Below, piece by piece: positions 33,723 through 45,300 of a DNA stretch of 64,000 bases. The notes under the pieces were generated by a model that worked only from the letters and a program-made list of their open reading frames with translations, did not search any database and had not been told where the DNA came from. Position 1 is the stretch's first letter. The number at the start of each line of letters is the position of its first letter. The DNA lies in NCBI RefSeq assembly GCF_018143015.1, contig NC_054741.1, forward strand, positions 17,913,736 to 17,977,735. The letters run 5' to 3'. The DNA is from Lytechinus variegatus. Its lineage: Eukaryota > Echinodermata > Echinoidea > Temnopleuroida > Toxopneustidae. Position numbers and translations under genes: made by a program.

Positions 33723-34352
33723 AAGCCTGGCTTGACACTTGCACGATTTTGTGTCACGCACTGGCACGACTCAAGTCGTGCCAGTGCGCAAACTAGCCGT
33801 GAACTGGCGTGAAGTGTGAGTAAACACGTCGTGACACGTCGTGACTGCGTGCCATGTCGTGACTGCGTGCCAGGTCGGGACGAGAATTTTAAAATGTTCA
33901 AAATTTTGGTCACGACAAAATTTAGCGACCGGGCCGTGAACTATATGCGCAAACTGTTCGTGAACTCGTCGGGACGATGCGGGAGAATGCGTGCCAGTGC
34001 GTGGAAGTGCGCGCCATGCCACGACTATCACGAATAGTTCACGAACAGCTCACGTCGTGTTCACGAATAGTTCAGCACGACCCCGTCCGAATTGCGCAAA
34101 CTCGTCGTGCCAATGCGGGAAGTGCGTAAACTATGCGCAAACTATGCGTGAACTCGTCGTGCCAGTTCGTGTCAATGTGGATACTGACGGGCACGCATTC
34201 GTGAACTATTCGTGAACTCGTCGTGAACTTGTCGTGAACTATGCGTGAACAAGTCGTAAACAGTGCGGGAGCCTCCCAGCTTGTGCCCCAAATTGGCACG
34301 ACTTGCCACGACAAAATCGTGGCCAAAAGTCGTGCAAGTGTCAGCCTGGCTT
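33723..34352. mobile_element. CACGAC-rich MITE, full-length copy in unit B spacer
   Basis: Left end AAGCCTGGCTTGACACTTGC and right end, inverted, AAGCCAGGCTGACACTTGCA. The body is degenerate CACGAC/CACGAA words on both strands. Unit A reads straight through at 19861 (ATAAGTAAGTTGTGAAG), so this is an insertion. The ends and TA-rich target suggest Harbinger kinship, but no clean TWA duplication could be fixed. Confidence 0.8.
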
Positions 34353-34557
34353 TATTTGTGAAGTCATAAGTGTGCAGTTTTCTAATATCCATGAAAAAAA
34401 AATAAACAGTGCCTATCTTTCAGAAAATTGAAAAAAAAAATCAGACACATTAATCAAGTTCATTCTGTGAATACACATGGTATAAATCGATTACCTCTGA
34501 AGTAAATCACGGCATGCTACCAGAGTTGCTGACCAAAATTCAATTTTGAACAAGTTG
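34353..34557. repeat. Decayed tRNA-Met array spacer, unit B
   Basis: Continues the spacer match begun at about 33690 (AAGATGGTTTGAAAACG), with GTGTGCAGTTTTCTAATAT at 34370 and GACCAAAATTCAATT at about 34532, as in 19840-20060. No tRNA follows. Confidence 0.65.
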
Positions 34558-34995
34558 AGCGCCTCTGCCAGCCTCGCCCGCACTACGCGATTCAATATTG
34601 CAGCAGTGCTGACTTTGAAAATGACTATAATTATTCACAAAAAATATTATAATAACCTAAATGACATTTGACCTTGATCAAGTGACCTAAGACCCCCTAT
34701 ATCCACATTTCACTGACTATATCCATGAACTTTCAAAGGTATGATGGCAATGCCAACAACATTGCCGAAGTTCATTGACATTATTACCTTCGACCTTGGT
34801 CATGTGACCTGAAACTTGCGTAGGATGTTTAGTGTGCTTGATTACTCTTATGTCCAAGTTGTATGAACTAGCTCCATAAACTTTCAAAGTTAACATGGAA
34901 ATTCAACAAATACCCCCAACATGCGCAAAGTTCATTGACCCTAAATGACCTTCTACCTCAGTCATGTGACCTGAAACTCAGGCAGGATGTTTAGT
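34558..34995 (+). repeat. DR1-like inverted-ended repeat, copy c (right end missing)
   Basis: Duplicate of 20069-20545 with small deletions; same left end GCGCCTCTGCC and same truncated right side. Confidence 0.65.
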
Positions 34996-35503
34996 TATTT
35001 GTTATCCGATTTTGATGAAATTTTCATCATCTTGCTCTTTGAATTTTACTTTATTTATCTAGATACAAATATTTTCAGCCCGGACCACCTCTTTAACAAA
35101 TAGGTGAAACATAAAAATAATACATAACATAATAAAAAGTTTCTGAAAGAAGCACGTAAATCTTATACAAGACAGTGATACGTCAATCAGAATATGTTAT
35201 AACTCATATCCCACATCCATCACTGTATAGGCACAAAGTATAATCAAGCAAAGCACCCCCAAATCACATTCATAAAACCAACAGTAGGCCTACTCACGAT
35301 GCAAAATCAAAATCTCATTAAATTTCAAATACAAAATTTCAATATACATGTCATCTGATAACGCAAACAATGTCTGCAAAAGAACAGAACATTAATACAA
35401 ATCGTCATGGCATAATCAGTGGGGAAACTGTCCATATGGGTCAGAGAAAATCAAGAGGCGGTCCAGGTATTCAAGTGAATATATTTTTACCAGTTCGTTC
35501 GTT
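34996..35503. other. Duplicated spacer before the 2A-bearing LINE
   Basis: Matches 20546-21060 of unit A. No gene. Ends at CCAGTTCGTTCGTTCG, where the LINE begins. Confidence 0.5.
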
Positions 35504-35504
35504 C

Positions 35505-38500
35505 GTTGGAGAGAGAGAGCTCCTTCTATTTTCATGATTTTATGTGGTACCTGGATTGGTTTGGGTTTTCATCTTTGGACATCGTCTGTTACGATCTTAT
35601 AAGCGACATGGGCTTATAGTGTAACTCGCCGGGTAAGTTCGCGAAAAAGTGTTCTATTGCAAATGTAATTTACGAGCGCATAATGAATGGAGAGTTTGTG
35701 CGAGAAAATCACTTCTGTAGGCCTACACGGTACCATCAATTTTCCATAAAATATACGCGAGTATTATTGAAAGAATCGTACTATATCAGTTGTGTAATGT
35801 TAGGGAGTAATTATGTAATTGCGGGCGTTAATTTATACAATCTAATGCACTTCATTCGATATTTGTATGTAATGATATCGCCAACAAATATTGCGGTGAT
35901 TGCTTTGAATGCTCTTGGCAAGGCAATCGTGAACGTGTGCATGCAATGAATCCTATGCGTGCATCCGTTGCGTTGGTGTACAAAAATGGTACCAAACAAC
36001 AAAGAGGCAGTGCGCGCACACACTGGACACATTTTAAATAAGCTAGGGAGAGAGTTATACTATAGCAAGAGTTTACAGTTTAAGACCGTAACAATCGTCT
36101 CATTTTTCACCTATAGACTTCATTTTTGAACTACATGTGAGTTTTTAAAAAACTTCGTGAGATTTTATAACGTTTTCATGTGCAGTCAGTGTTGATTTTC
36201 GTCTACATAGCCTATTACAGTGTATACATCTCCATGTACCAACGAACTTCACATTTTTTACATTTGCATAATAATAAACGGCACAGCTACGTAATATGTT
36301 GGTCACCATGGCGCCGCTATACTTTTTACTACTCGTCTCTGTTGCAGGAACTTTACTTTCTAACTCGGTTTCGCGACATTCAGTATGTCATACTCGTCAC
36401 CAGTTACGTTACCTACATTGTCCCATCCGTTACTATAGCAACTCTACCGTAAACTTTAACATTCATATTTTATCTCATGGCGACATTCAACCTAACCCAG
36501 GTCCCCCAAATCATGAAACACATAGACAAACATTGAAACAAGTTTCTGGTATCACATTTAATGCAAGAAGTCTTCGAAATAAGTTTGAAGAAATAGAACC
36601 TTTCCTCCAATCTAGATCATATGATATAATAAACATCACTGAAACATGGCTAACAGAACACGACACCGTAATGACAGGATTTGATGCATACCAAATCTTT
36701 CGACGCGATCGACCCAGTGGAATGGGTGGTGGAGTTATCGGCTGCCATTATACCAGAGCTCTCTCCGAGGAGAAAACCGGATTTAGAAAAGGATAACATC
36801 GAGATGTTGTGTGTTGATATTACATCACGTTTTCATGTTAAATGGCTCTTATGTGTTGTTTATCGCCCTCCTGATGCCCCAGCAGAGTTTTGCGATCATC
36901 TCCAGACAGCCGTTGATGATTTACAAGTTGCCTCAGCAGACTAACACAGGCGTCATCTTTACCGGAGACTTCAACGTCAAATGGGCCAATCAGCATCTTC
37001 CAACCGTTCAACATCTGGAACGCATTACGTCATCGATGGACCTGTATCAGATCATCGATGACGTCACCCGGCGATCACCCGAAAACCCCCGCATAGGAAC
37101 AATAATAGATCTTCTATTTACTAATCGTCCACGCTTAGTATTGGATGTGTGTACTCAAGCAAACCCAGTAACCAGCGATCATCATGCAATCTGTTTTAAG
37201 GTCAAGTTGAAAAAGTTGCCTCCACCCAAACAGATTTTGCGTGACTATCTACAGGATAAGAAGGCTGATACAGATCATTTAAATAACATTTTACATTATG
37301 CCCCTTCGGACTTCTTTATGGAAGCTGATAATATTGACGATTCTTGGGACGGCTTTATGGATATTTTTGATGCGGCGATTCGTGATTGTATTCCCCGAAA
37401 AAGAAGCCGTAATGACCGTTTAAGTCCCTGGATAACGCCTAACATTAAGAAAATGATCAGTAAGAAAAAATAGATTGTTTAAGATAGCCAAAGAGATAAA
37501 TACCAACGACAGTTGGCACGCGTATAGGGACTTACGTAATCAAGTGAAAGTGTTGATAAACAAGCCCGGTAAACAAGTCATACTACTCATATTTAAATGA
37601 ATTGCTATCAGACAAAGATGACAATAGGAAAAGGTTTTTTGCATTTGTGCGTAGTAAGAGAAAAAATCGTGCTCCCCTCTCAATAGATAACAATGGAATA
37701 CCTCAGCATGAACCAAGCAAGATAGCACAGGTGTTTGCTAATTATTTCAGTACTATGTTCACCCCAGGTAGTACTTGTAATGATATTCCTGAACCAATAT
37801 CAGATGTCGATGCTTTTGTACCATATTAACAGAATGTCAACATTTCTAAATGCGATGTTTCCAAAGTGATACAAACCCTTCATAATGATAAATCACCCGG
37901 TCCGGATAATATTACTCCGAACCTCTTAAAAATGTGCTCTAATTCGATTTCCCCTGTTCTGTGGAAGTTATTTAATCATTCTTTGTTTCTTGGTCAATCA
38001 CCAAAGTCTTGGAAGCAGGCTAACGTTTCCCCAATACACAAATCTGGAAATACCTCCTTTCCTTGTAATTATAGACCGATTGCATTGACATCCGTAGTAT
38101 GTAAAGTCATCGAGAAAGTAATAACGAATGAAATCCAACAACACATATCAGAAAATTGTTTACTAAACCCAAACCAACATGGCATTGTTAAAGGTAAATC
38201 GTGCGTCACCCAACTGCTAAATATCACAAACCATTGGTTACGTATCCTTGATGTACCATCCCCCCAAAGATTGATGCGATATTTCTCGATTTCCAAAAGG
38301 CTTTTGACCTTATGCCTCATGATGTTTTACTACAAAGGCCAAATTCAAGGTATTTCATTTCAGGATCATTATGGCAATGGATAAGGTCTTTCTTAATACG
38401 CAATAGGGAGCAAAGGGTCATTCATAGAGGTGCAGTATCATCTTGGTTCCCGGTTTTATCAGGTGTCCCACAAGGAAGTGTGCTGGGACCAACCCTATTT

Positions 38501-39899
38501 AATCTATTTATTGACGACATCCTCACTCAAAATATATCACCAATTGTACTCTTCGCAGATGATACACTTATATATAGACCCATCTCGAATAACCACGATA
38601 TTCAAATTCTCCAACATGATCTGGACAAAGTCATTGAATGGTGTGCAATTAATAAAATGCGAATAAACGAAAAAAAAGACAAAGGTAATGCGCATTACTT
38701 GCGCTAGGAATCCTGGTATTCCCCCTTATACCCTTAACGATACTATAATCGAACCAGTGTCGGAATTCAAATATCTAGGTGTCGTTTTGAATAACAAGTT
38801 GACGTGGCACAACCACGTCGAATATATCTATCGTAAAGCAAATCGAATGCTAGGCTTTGTTTTTTCGGTTACCAAATCACTAGCACCCCACACAATATTT
38901 TCTATTTATAAATCCCTCGTAGTTCCAATACTAGAATACGGTCAGCCAGTCTGGCATCTGCACACACAACTTTTGATAAATAAAATTGAATCAATACAGC
39001 GTCGAGCTACCAGAAATGCATTAAAACAAAGGCGCCAACAAATGTGCTATGATGACCGACTAAAGCTCTTAAATTGGCAATGTCTACATTCTCGCCGTAA
39101 ATATTGCCTTATCTCTTATGTTGTTAAGTTATTGTTCCGTGTAATTGAATGTACTACAGTTGGGCGTGCCATTTCGGTAAATACTCGTCGAACTGGTGAG
39201 GTGATGTTCGTCCACCTCCGTGCGCGGACTCAGCGGATGCATGGTTCGGCAATCAATGCATTTCCCCGTTATTGGGATGAGCTCCCCGAGTCCTTGCGCA
39301 CGGGGGTGGTCGAGACTTCCTTATCGAGATGGCTAGCAACGCTTGGGCGTTACCTCCGCCAGCGCCCAATTTAAGCAAGTTGTTAAGTGTTCAATACCAT
39401 AGAAATTATTTAGTGTTTAGTCTAGTCTAGTGTTCCTTAGAAGTTTGTCTTATTTTAAGTATTATTGTACCATTTTGGGTACGTTCACAATTCCTTTGCC
39501 TGTGTCACCTTTTCTTTTCCTTATCTGCACCCCCCTCTCTCTCTCCCACTCTCTCCTTTCCTTTCTCTTGGTCACCTTCATTCAGCTTAATTCCCCTTTC
39601 CCGTCATTTCCACTCATTTTCAGTTACAAGTAACTAAATTCATTGATATATTTCATTAATCGCATGCTACACCCCTTTACAATTATGAGTATTTTATTAT
39701 TGTTAAGTTATTAATATATATATATATATATTGTAAATCAACCATTGGAATTGGGACAGGAGGCTTTATGCCACAGTAATTAAGTTAACTTTTTCTGTCC
39801 CTGGCGTTCCAATGGTTGGTATTTCTTATTTTGTATTGCTTACACTGAAATGTATTTTCGAATTTTATTTGCCGAATAAATAATAATAATAAAAATAAT
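35505..39899 (+). mobile_element. Near full-length CR1/L2-like LINE with 2A-like N-terminus
   Basis: Unit A has the empty site (CCAGTTCGTTCCTTACAATC at about 21057), giving an insertion of about 4.4 kb. A 5' UTR of about 790 bp comes first. Then a single ORF region encodes a 2A-like leader, an APE-type endonuclease and a reverse transcriptase. The 3' end is an AATAAT tract (about 39880-39899). Several frameshifts make it inactive, but domain order is complete. Related to the STR-type LINEs known from sea urchins. Confidence 0.85.
36296..39374 (+). pseudogene. LINE polyprotein: 2A-like leader, APE endonuclease, reverse transcriptase (frameshifted)
   Basis: The ATG at 36296 opens with a hydrophobic stretch (APLYFLLLVSVAGTLL), and residues 62-70 read GDIQPNPGP (NPGP codons at 36494-36505). 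This is a 2A-like ribosome-skipping motif with Q where the consensus has E. The endonuclease follows: ITFNARSLRNKF, IINITETWL, GVIFTGDFN and TSDHHA. The RT shows KSPGPDNITPNLLK, NYRPIALTSV, SGVPQGSVLGP (about 38459) and VLFADDTLIY (about 38548). The C-terminus has EYGQPVW and RWLATLGRYLRQRPI-stop at 39374. The frame changes at about 36790, 36945, 37470, 37835, 38270 and 38700, so no full protein can be made. Confidence 0.85.
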
Positions 39900-41270
39900 A
39901 ACAATCACACGGTATCATGGGAGTCCAACAGAAACACTGCCCAAGCTGGTAACAGATGTAGAGTAGTCACTGTCTGTGAAAAGAAGGTATGTCTATGTAA
40001 ACATAAGTCTTGAAAGCAAGGCGAGTGAACACTGTATCAAACAATAAATGTCTCTCTAGCATTGATTCTCAGGTGAGCAGCATGAAGAATAGTCCTAGGT
40101 AGGGACCAGCATCATACGGTCAGTGAAGCTCTATCACAGGGTTGACAGACCAGCAGGACCATGCCCTGGAGAAGCATGGGGCTGATCTGGAGGACGACAA
40201 TGATGACTCCCTTCAAAGACATACAGATCAGCAGGACCAAGCTCTAAGGTAGCGAGGGGTTGATCTGGAGGACGAATATGGCACGCGACACCAGTCCAGA
40301 TGGAATGAACATGGGTATTAGTGACTGAGATGCCAGACGAGTACGGACATTCGGTAGGAGGTGACGCTTGCAGGTTGAACGACTGAAAGTTCTGCGACAT
40401 CAACCCCTCCACGACACATGGTATCCGCGCCGGACGGATACCTTGCGCAGTAGTGAAACAACTGCTGCTGACGTTAGCCGGGCACGGGCACATTTTTATA
40501 CATGAATGACGTATTTATGGCATATACAAGCGGAGATCTGGCACCTTACATTTTACCTTACCTTTAAAGATGATTGATTTTCCCCCCCATTTTTTTGCTA
40601 TTTTACATCGCTCTTTAAATTCGACTTTATAAAAAAAGTGATACTACAATTTGAGACCTACCTAGCAGTAATGTAGAGGGTCTTTACTACCCCCCCCCCC
40701 CTTGGTGTAAAAAAAAACTTTTCTGAGGCGTGGGTTGTACGAACTCCTTAACTAGGGCCCCCTATGGGATTTTGCTCCCGGACTAGTTTGATAACCACGC
40801 TCTGGCTAGCCACTCAAATACTGAAGACATTTCTCAAAATATTCAAGAAGGTAACCTGTTAGCCATTTTCATCAATATTATTTATGTTTGTAATGCTGCT
40901 TGAAATCTCATTTCCATGAACTTGAACTACACACAATTTTAACTTTGAACATTTTTCATCCGACGAGATGTCAGATCTGACAATACACCTTACTTAAATC
41001 TAATTGCCCGAGAAGCACAAAGTCTTAAAGGTATGGTAACTCTCGGATGAATCGTAGTCTTACTTTGTATTTTTTGTTTGTTTTTGTAACTTTTCGCTTA
41101 TAAGTTCTTTAATGAAACGCTCGCCTGAGCGATTTGGATCAAGTAAAGTGATCAAGGCAGACTAAAGTGCATTCCCGATATCCTTCCTGAGCGATCTGGC
41201 CGAAAATATGTATTGATCGGGTTTGATCGGGTCTGGGTTGGATCAGTTTGGCAATGGGAAAAAAAAGCAT
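39900..41270. other. Spacer between unit B and gene C
   Basis: Two imperfect direct repeats of about 76 bp lie at about 40150-40280 (CAGCAGGACCA and TGATCTGGAGGACGA in each). They give a Pro/Ser-rich minus-strand ORF (40134-40493) that I do not recognise and doubt is coding. A C-run lies at about 40690. From 40795 the sequence matches the 3' flank of gene A. ATTAAA on the minus strand near 41110 is a likely poly(A) signal of gene C. Confidence 0.5.
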
Positions 41271-41272
41271 GT

Positions 41273-41755
41273 TCAAACAGAGGTGTACTGGTAAAATTCT
41301 TGCCCCCCAGAACTAGTCCCAGTTGTGTTATTAGATACGATGCATTTCCTATTCATATGATTGTAGGCAAATGATACACACTCTTGATGATATGTACATA
41401 GAGATGCACATCGTATGATACTTGTTGTGACGTCAGCAATGATAGATTCCGGCATTGGTACACTATTTTCTCGTTTCATCGTGAACCGTTTTTCACGTTT
41501 TTGGTGCCGATGTCTCGAAAGCTCTGCAAATGTGTAAAATTGCGTTAGATTCATATTATTTTTAGCACCACTATTATTATTTGTTACTTGTTTGCAGGGC
41601 CCCCACTGACGGGGTAACCCTGGGTAAACGAACCGAAATGAATAAAATAAATACATAACTACTAGTTGTAGTATTTTTATTTAAAACATTTTGTTAGATT
41701 TCAATTTTAATCTTTAAACAGTGGTACTTTTAGCAGTAGTAGTGGTAGTAGTAGA

Positions 41756-41791
<36 letters not shown>

Positions 41792-42246
41792 CAGTAGCAG
41801 TGGTAGTAGTAATAGTAGTAGATAGAAGTAGTAGTAGTAGTAGTAGTAGTGGTAATAGTAGTAGATAGAAGTAGTAGTAGTAGTGGTAGTAGTAGTAATA
41901 GTAGTAGTAGTATAGGTGGTGGTGGTAGTAGTATAGTATCGATGGTAGTAGTAGTAGTAGCAGCAGCAGTATTAGTGTAGTAGTAGTGTTTTGTATAATA
42001 TAATAGTTGTAGTAGTAGCAACAGCGATAGCAGTATTAGTAGTAATGGTAGTAATAGTAGGCCTAATATTAGTAATAGTAGTAGTAGTAGTAATAGTAGT
42101 AGTAGTAGTAATAGTAGTAGTAGTAGTAGTAATAGTAGTAGTAGTAGTAGTAGTAGTAGTAATAGTAGTAATAATAGTAGTAGTAGTAGTAGTAATAGTA
42201 GGAGTAGTAGTAATAGTAGTAGTAGTAATAGTAGTAGTAGTAGTAA

Positions 42247-42299
<53 letters not shown>

Positions 42300-42327
42300 A
42301 TAGTTGTAATAGTAGTAAAAGTAGTAA

Positions 42328-42359
<32 letters not shown>

Positions 42360-45300
42360 ATAGTAGTAGTAGTAATATATGAGTAGATTTTTTAAGAGAT
42401 CGCCTTTCTTTGAAATTGAAAAGTCCACTTGGGTCTGCCTATAAAAGCAAATGAATTTGGTAAATCAAACAGAATGCCACAATTTTTTTCTATTCGAAAT
42501 ATGTAAATACTTTGTGATCACATTGATGAATAATATGAGGAGTGTTTTGCACTTTACCTTTCCTCTCGCATATATATCCTTTGACATTTTCGCACCTTAA
42601 AGCATTCCATGAGGTGTACTCAGTCTGCTTTATCTGGAGGCATCCACTACCGTAGCTCAGATCACCAAAGTTAGAATATATCAGTGGCTCTCCACTAATC
42701 CAAGCGAGATTATCCTGGGCGCTGCCGGTAAGACGCCGCGTCAAACCGATCCAGTATTGTCTGTTCCCGTAAATTTCTGAAAGGTCTGCAGCGAAAATAT
42801 TTCATATAACTGAAATCACTTTTTGTTTAATTAAAGAAAAAAAAATACATTCGTTTGCATGTCATCTGTGGTTTGTTCGTGATATGCGAGATAAATTTGT
42901 CATTTCATTTTACGCAGGTCTACCTTGATAAAGTTATTTAGACATCTATCGAAAATACAATAGGCTTCTACAGTGGTGTTTAAAATTTGGTGAATCCCAC
43001 CAGAAAATGAACATATTTTAAGTGTTCAATTTCTATCAGGTTTTAGATATGTACTCAAGAAGTCTGGTGATAAAATACTTTATTCAATAAAGTTCGTTTA
43101 TTTGTAGTGTTGTTGTTTAGATTCAGCTCTCAGCATGAAGGTGTTTCGTGCACAATTGATATTTGCCTTTCAAAATATAATTCCTACCATGAAAAAAAAG
43201 GAATCCGTATTTATCACCAGAGGCACCCTTTGTTTGAGTACTGACAGGAACTCACCATATTTATTTTGAAATCAGAAAACTTGGTAGCTATTAAATGTTA
43301 ACTACTTTATGATAAAAAGTTCGACCACTTTATTTGACCTACACAACACGTCTGAAAAATAACTACAATATATTATAAATTTATAATATGCATGTAATAT
43401 CGTGATCTTATTTATAAATCATCTCTCATTAAGCCATTATTAACTCACTCCTGATAAAATCGAGAATAAAATCATTCTCGTCTTCTGTCTCTATATAAAC
43501 AAGATGTGCTCCATCTCTTTGGCAATAATCCCGGGCTTGGTCTCGATGAAACTCGATATCACTCACATAATAACAAGAAGAGTTAAACAAATCCAAACCG
43601 GCACAGACACTCTCTGTAGATAAAGAGAAAACAAGGTAATTTATACGAGATTAATTCATTTTACATTATAATTGGTGCTTCTTACCCCAAAATTGCCCAA
43701 TGAATCTTCCTTTGATTGACTGTAAAAGAGGAAATATTCAAAACAGAAAAGGTTTGAGAATGTTCAAAACAGAAGAGTTTGAGAAAGGACACGCCCATAG
43801 TTACCTGTTCCTCTTCCTTCACACAGAGCCAGATAATCACTATTGCAATTATGATCGTTCCAGCGATAGTCTGATAGTCCTACACGTTTCAATCGAATAC
43901 AGTCTGCACCAACATTTTGGGCGCCATTTTCGACGGAATCCCAATTGGTAAGGGTCAAAGGTGATCCGTCCATCCAATGCCAGACCTTATTCTTATCTTC
44001 CAAGCCAATCCAATAGCTTATAGCTTTATTCTGAGCGAGCGCGAGTGAACGGATAAATGCATCTTCTTCGATTGATGCGATGTCGACCAATCGGGAATCG
44101 AGATTCGAACACATGATCTGAGCATCATCACGTGTTTTCAGAGGTGATGATTCTATGTGATAACATGATGAGTTCCAATGCTGGAAACCAGAAGGACACA
44201 GTCCTGAAGATTTAGATATAAATAAAAATCATATGATGGGAACAACAATTAGGACAAGAGAAAGGAGAAAAAGGGTGTTCATATTTGAAAATCATCATTC
44301 ATTTTAATCAGTATTTTCTAAAGATCCATTTCCATTTAGTTTGATTTATGCTCATTATACTTTAGGATTATTTATATGGCATAGTTTCTGGTCATTGTCG
44401 ACGCAATATAGCGCTCAGTTATCCGCATTGGGCCTAACTGATAGCTTGCAGGCAAACCTTAAATTCAATTGTTTACCGAGCAATGTTACCATAGTAATTA
44501 CTATTGATGGACCAAATAAGTAAATATGACAAATCATATATCAATCGAAAACTTATAAGCTACTAAACACATCCATGCAAAGCTTTGTGCATTTTCACCA
44601 CTTACCGGCTGAGAATTTTGCTAAAAGGACAAGTCCACCCCAACAAAAAGATGATTTGAATAAAACGAGAAAAATCCAACAAGCAAAACACTGAAAATTT
44701 CATCACGATCGGATGCAAAATAAGAAAGTTATGACATTTTAAAGTTTCGCTTAATTTCACAAAACAATTATATGCACATCCTGGTCGGTATGCATACTGG
44801 CACACTGATGACGTCACCCACTCATTATTTCTTTTGTATTTTATTATATAAAATATGATTTTTTTAAAATTTTCTCTTCATTGTCATGTGAAACAAAATT
44901 TTATTCCTCCCTGAACATGTGGAATTGCATTATTGTAGCCACGGGGGGGGGGGGGGCAGTCTGCACCCCCTGACGAGTCACAACCCATGCAAAGGACGTT
45001 TCCCTGTCACCCCCCACCTGACGAGCTTGAATACCCCCCCCCCCTGACTAGCTTGAAGACCCTTTTTTGCTTTTTTTTCCTTTGCTTGTCAAATTTTGTC
45101 CTGGTACGATTGAAGACCTTTACCATTGAAGACCTTTTTTTTTCTTGTCAAATTTTTCGGCGGACGGTTTTGCCCCCCCCCCCCGTGGAAAATCCTAGGT
45201 ACGCTACTGATTGTAGCAGTTTATGGTTAAGCCAAGTTGGTCCTTCTTGTCAAATCTGTAAAAATGGAAAGTTTGTATAATTCAAACAATAAAAAACAAA

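Larger units (their letters stand above)
21126..40790 (-). repeat. Segmental duplication unit B (lectin gene B plus upstream region)
   Basis: Second tandem unit, aligned with unit A over the gene, its promoter and the upstream SINE, spacer and DR1-repeat blocks. Unit-specific insertions are MITEs at 22112, 23697, 24296, 24880 and 33723, LINE pieces at 26168 and 35505, an inverted-ended repeat at 27872 and a hAT-type element at 32407. Edges approximate. Confidence 0.75.

Noticed and set aside
41991-42428. Long poly-Val, poly-Tyr and poly-Leu ORFs
   Set aside because: They are translations of the GTA microsatellite, open on both strands by composition.
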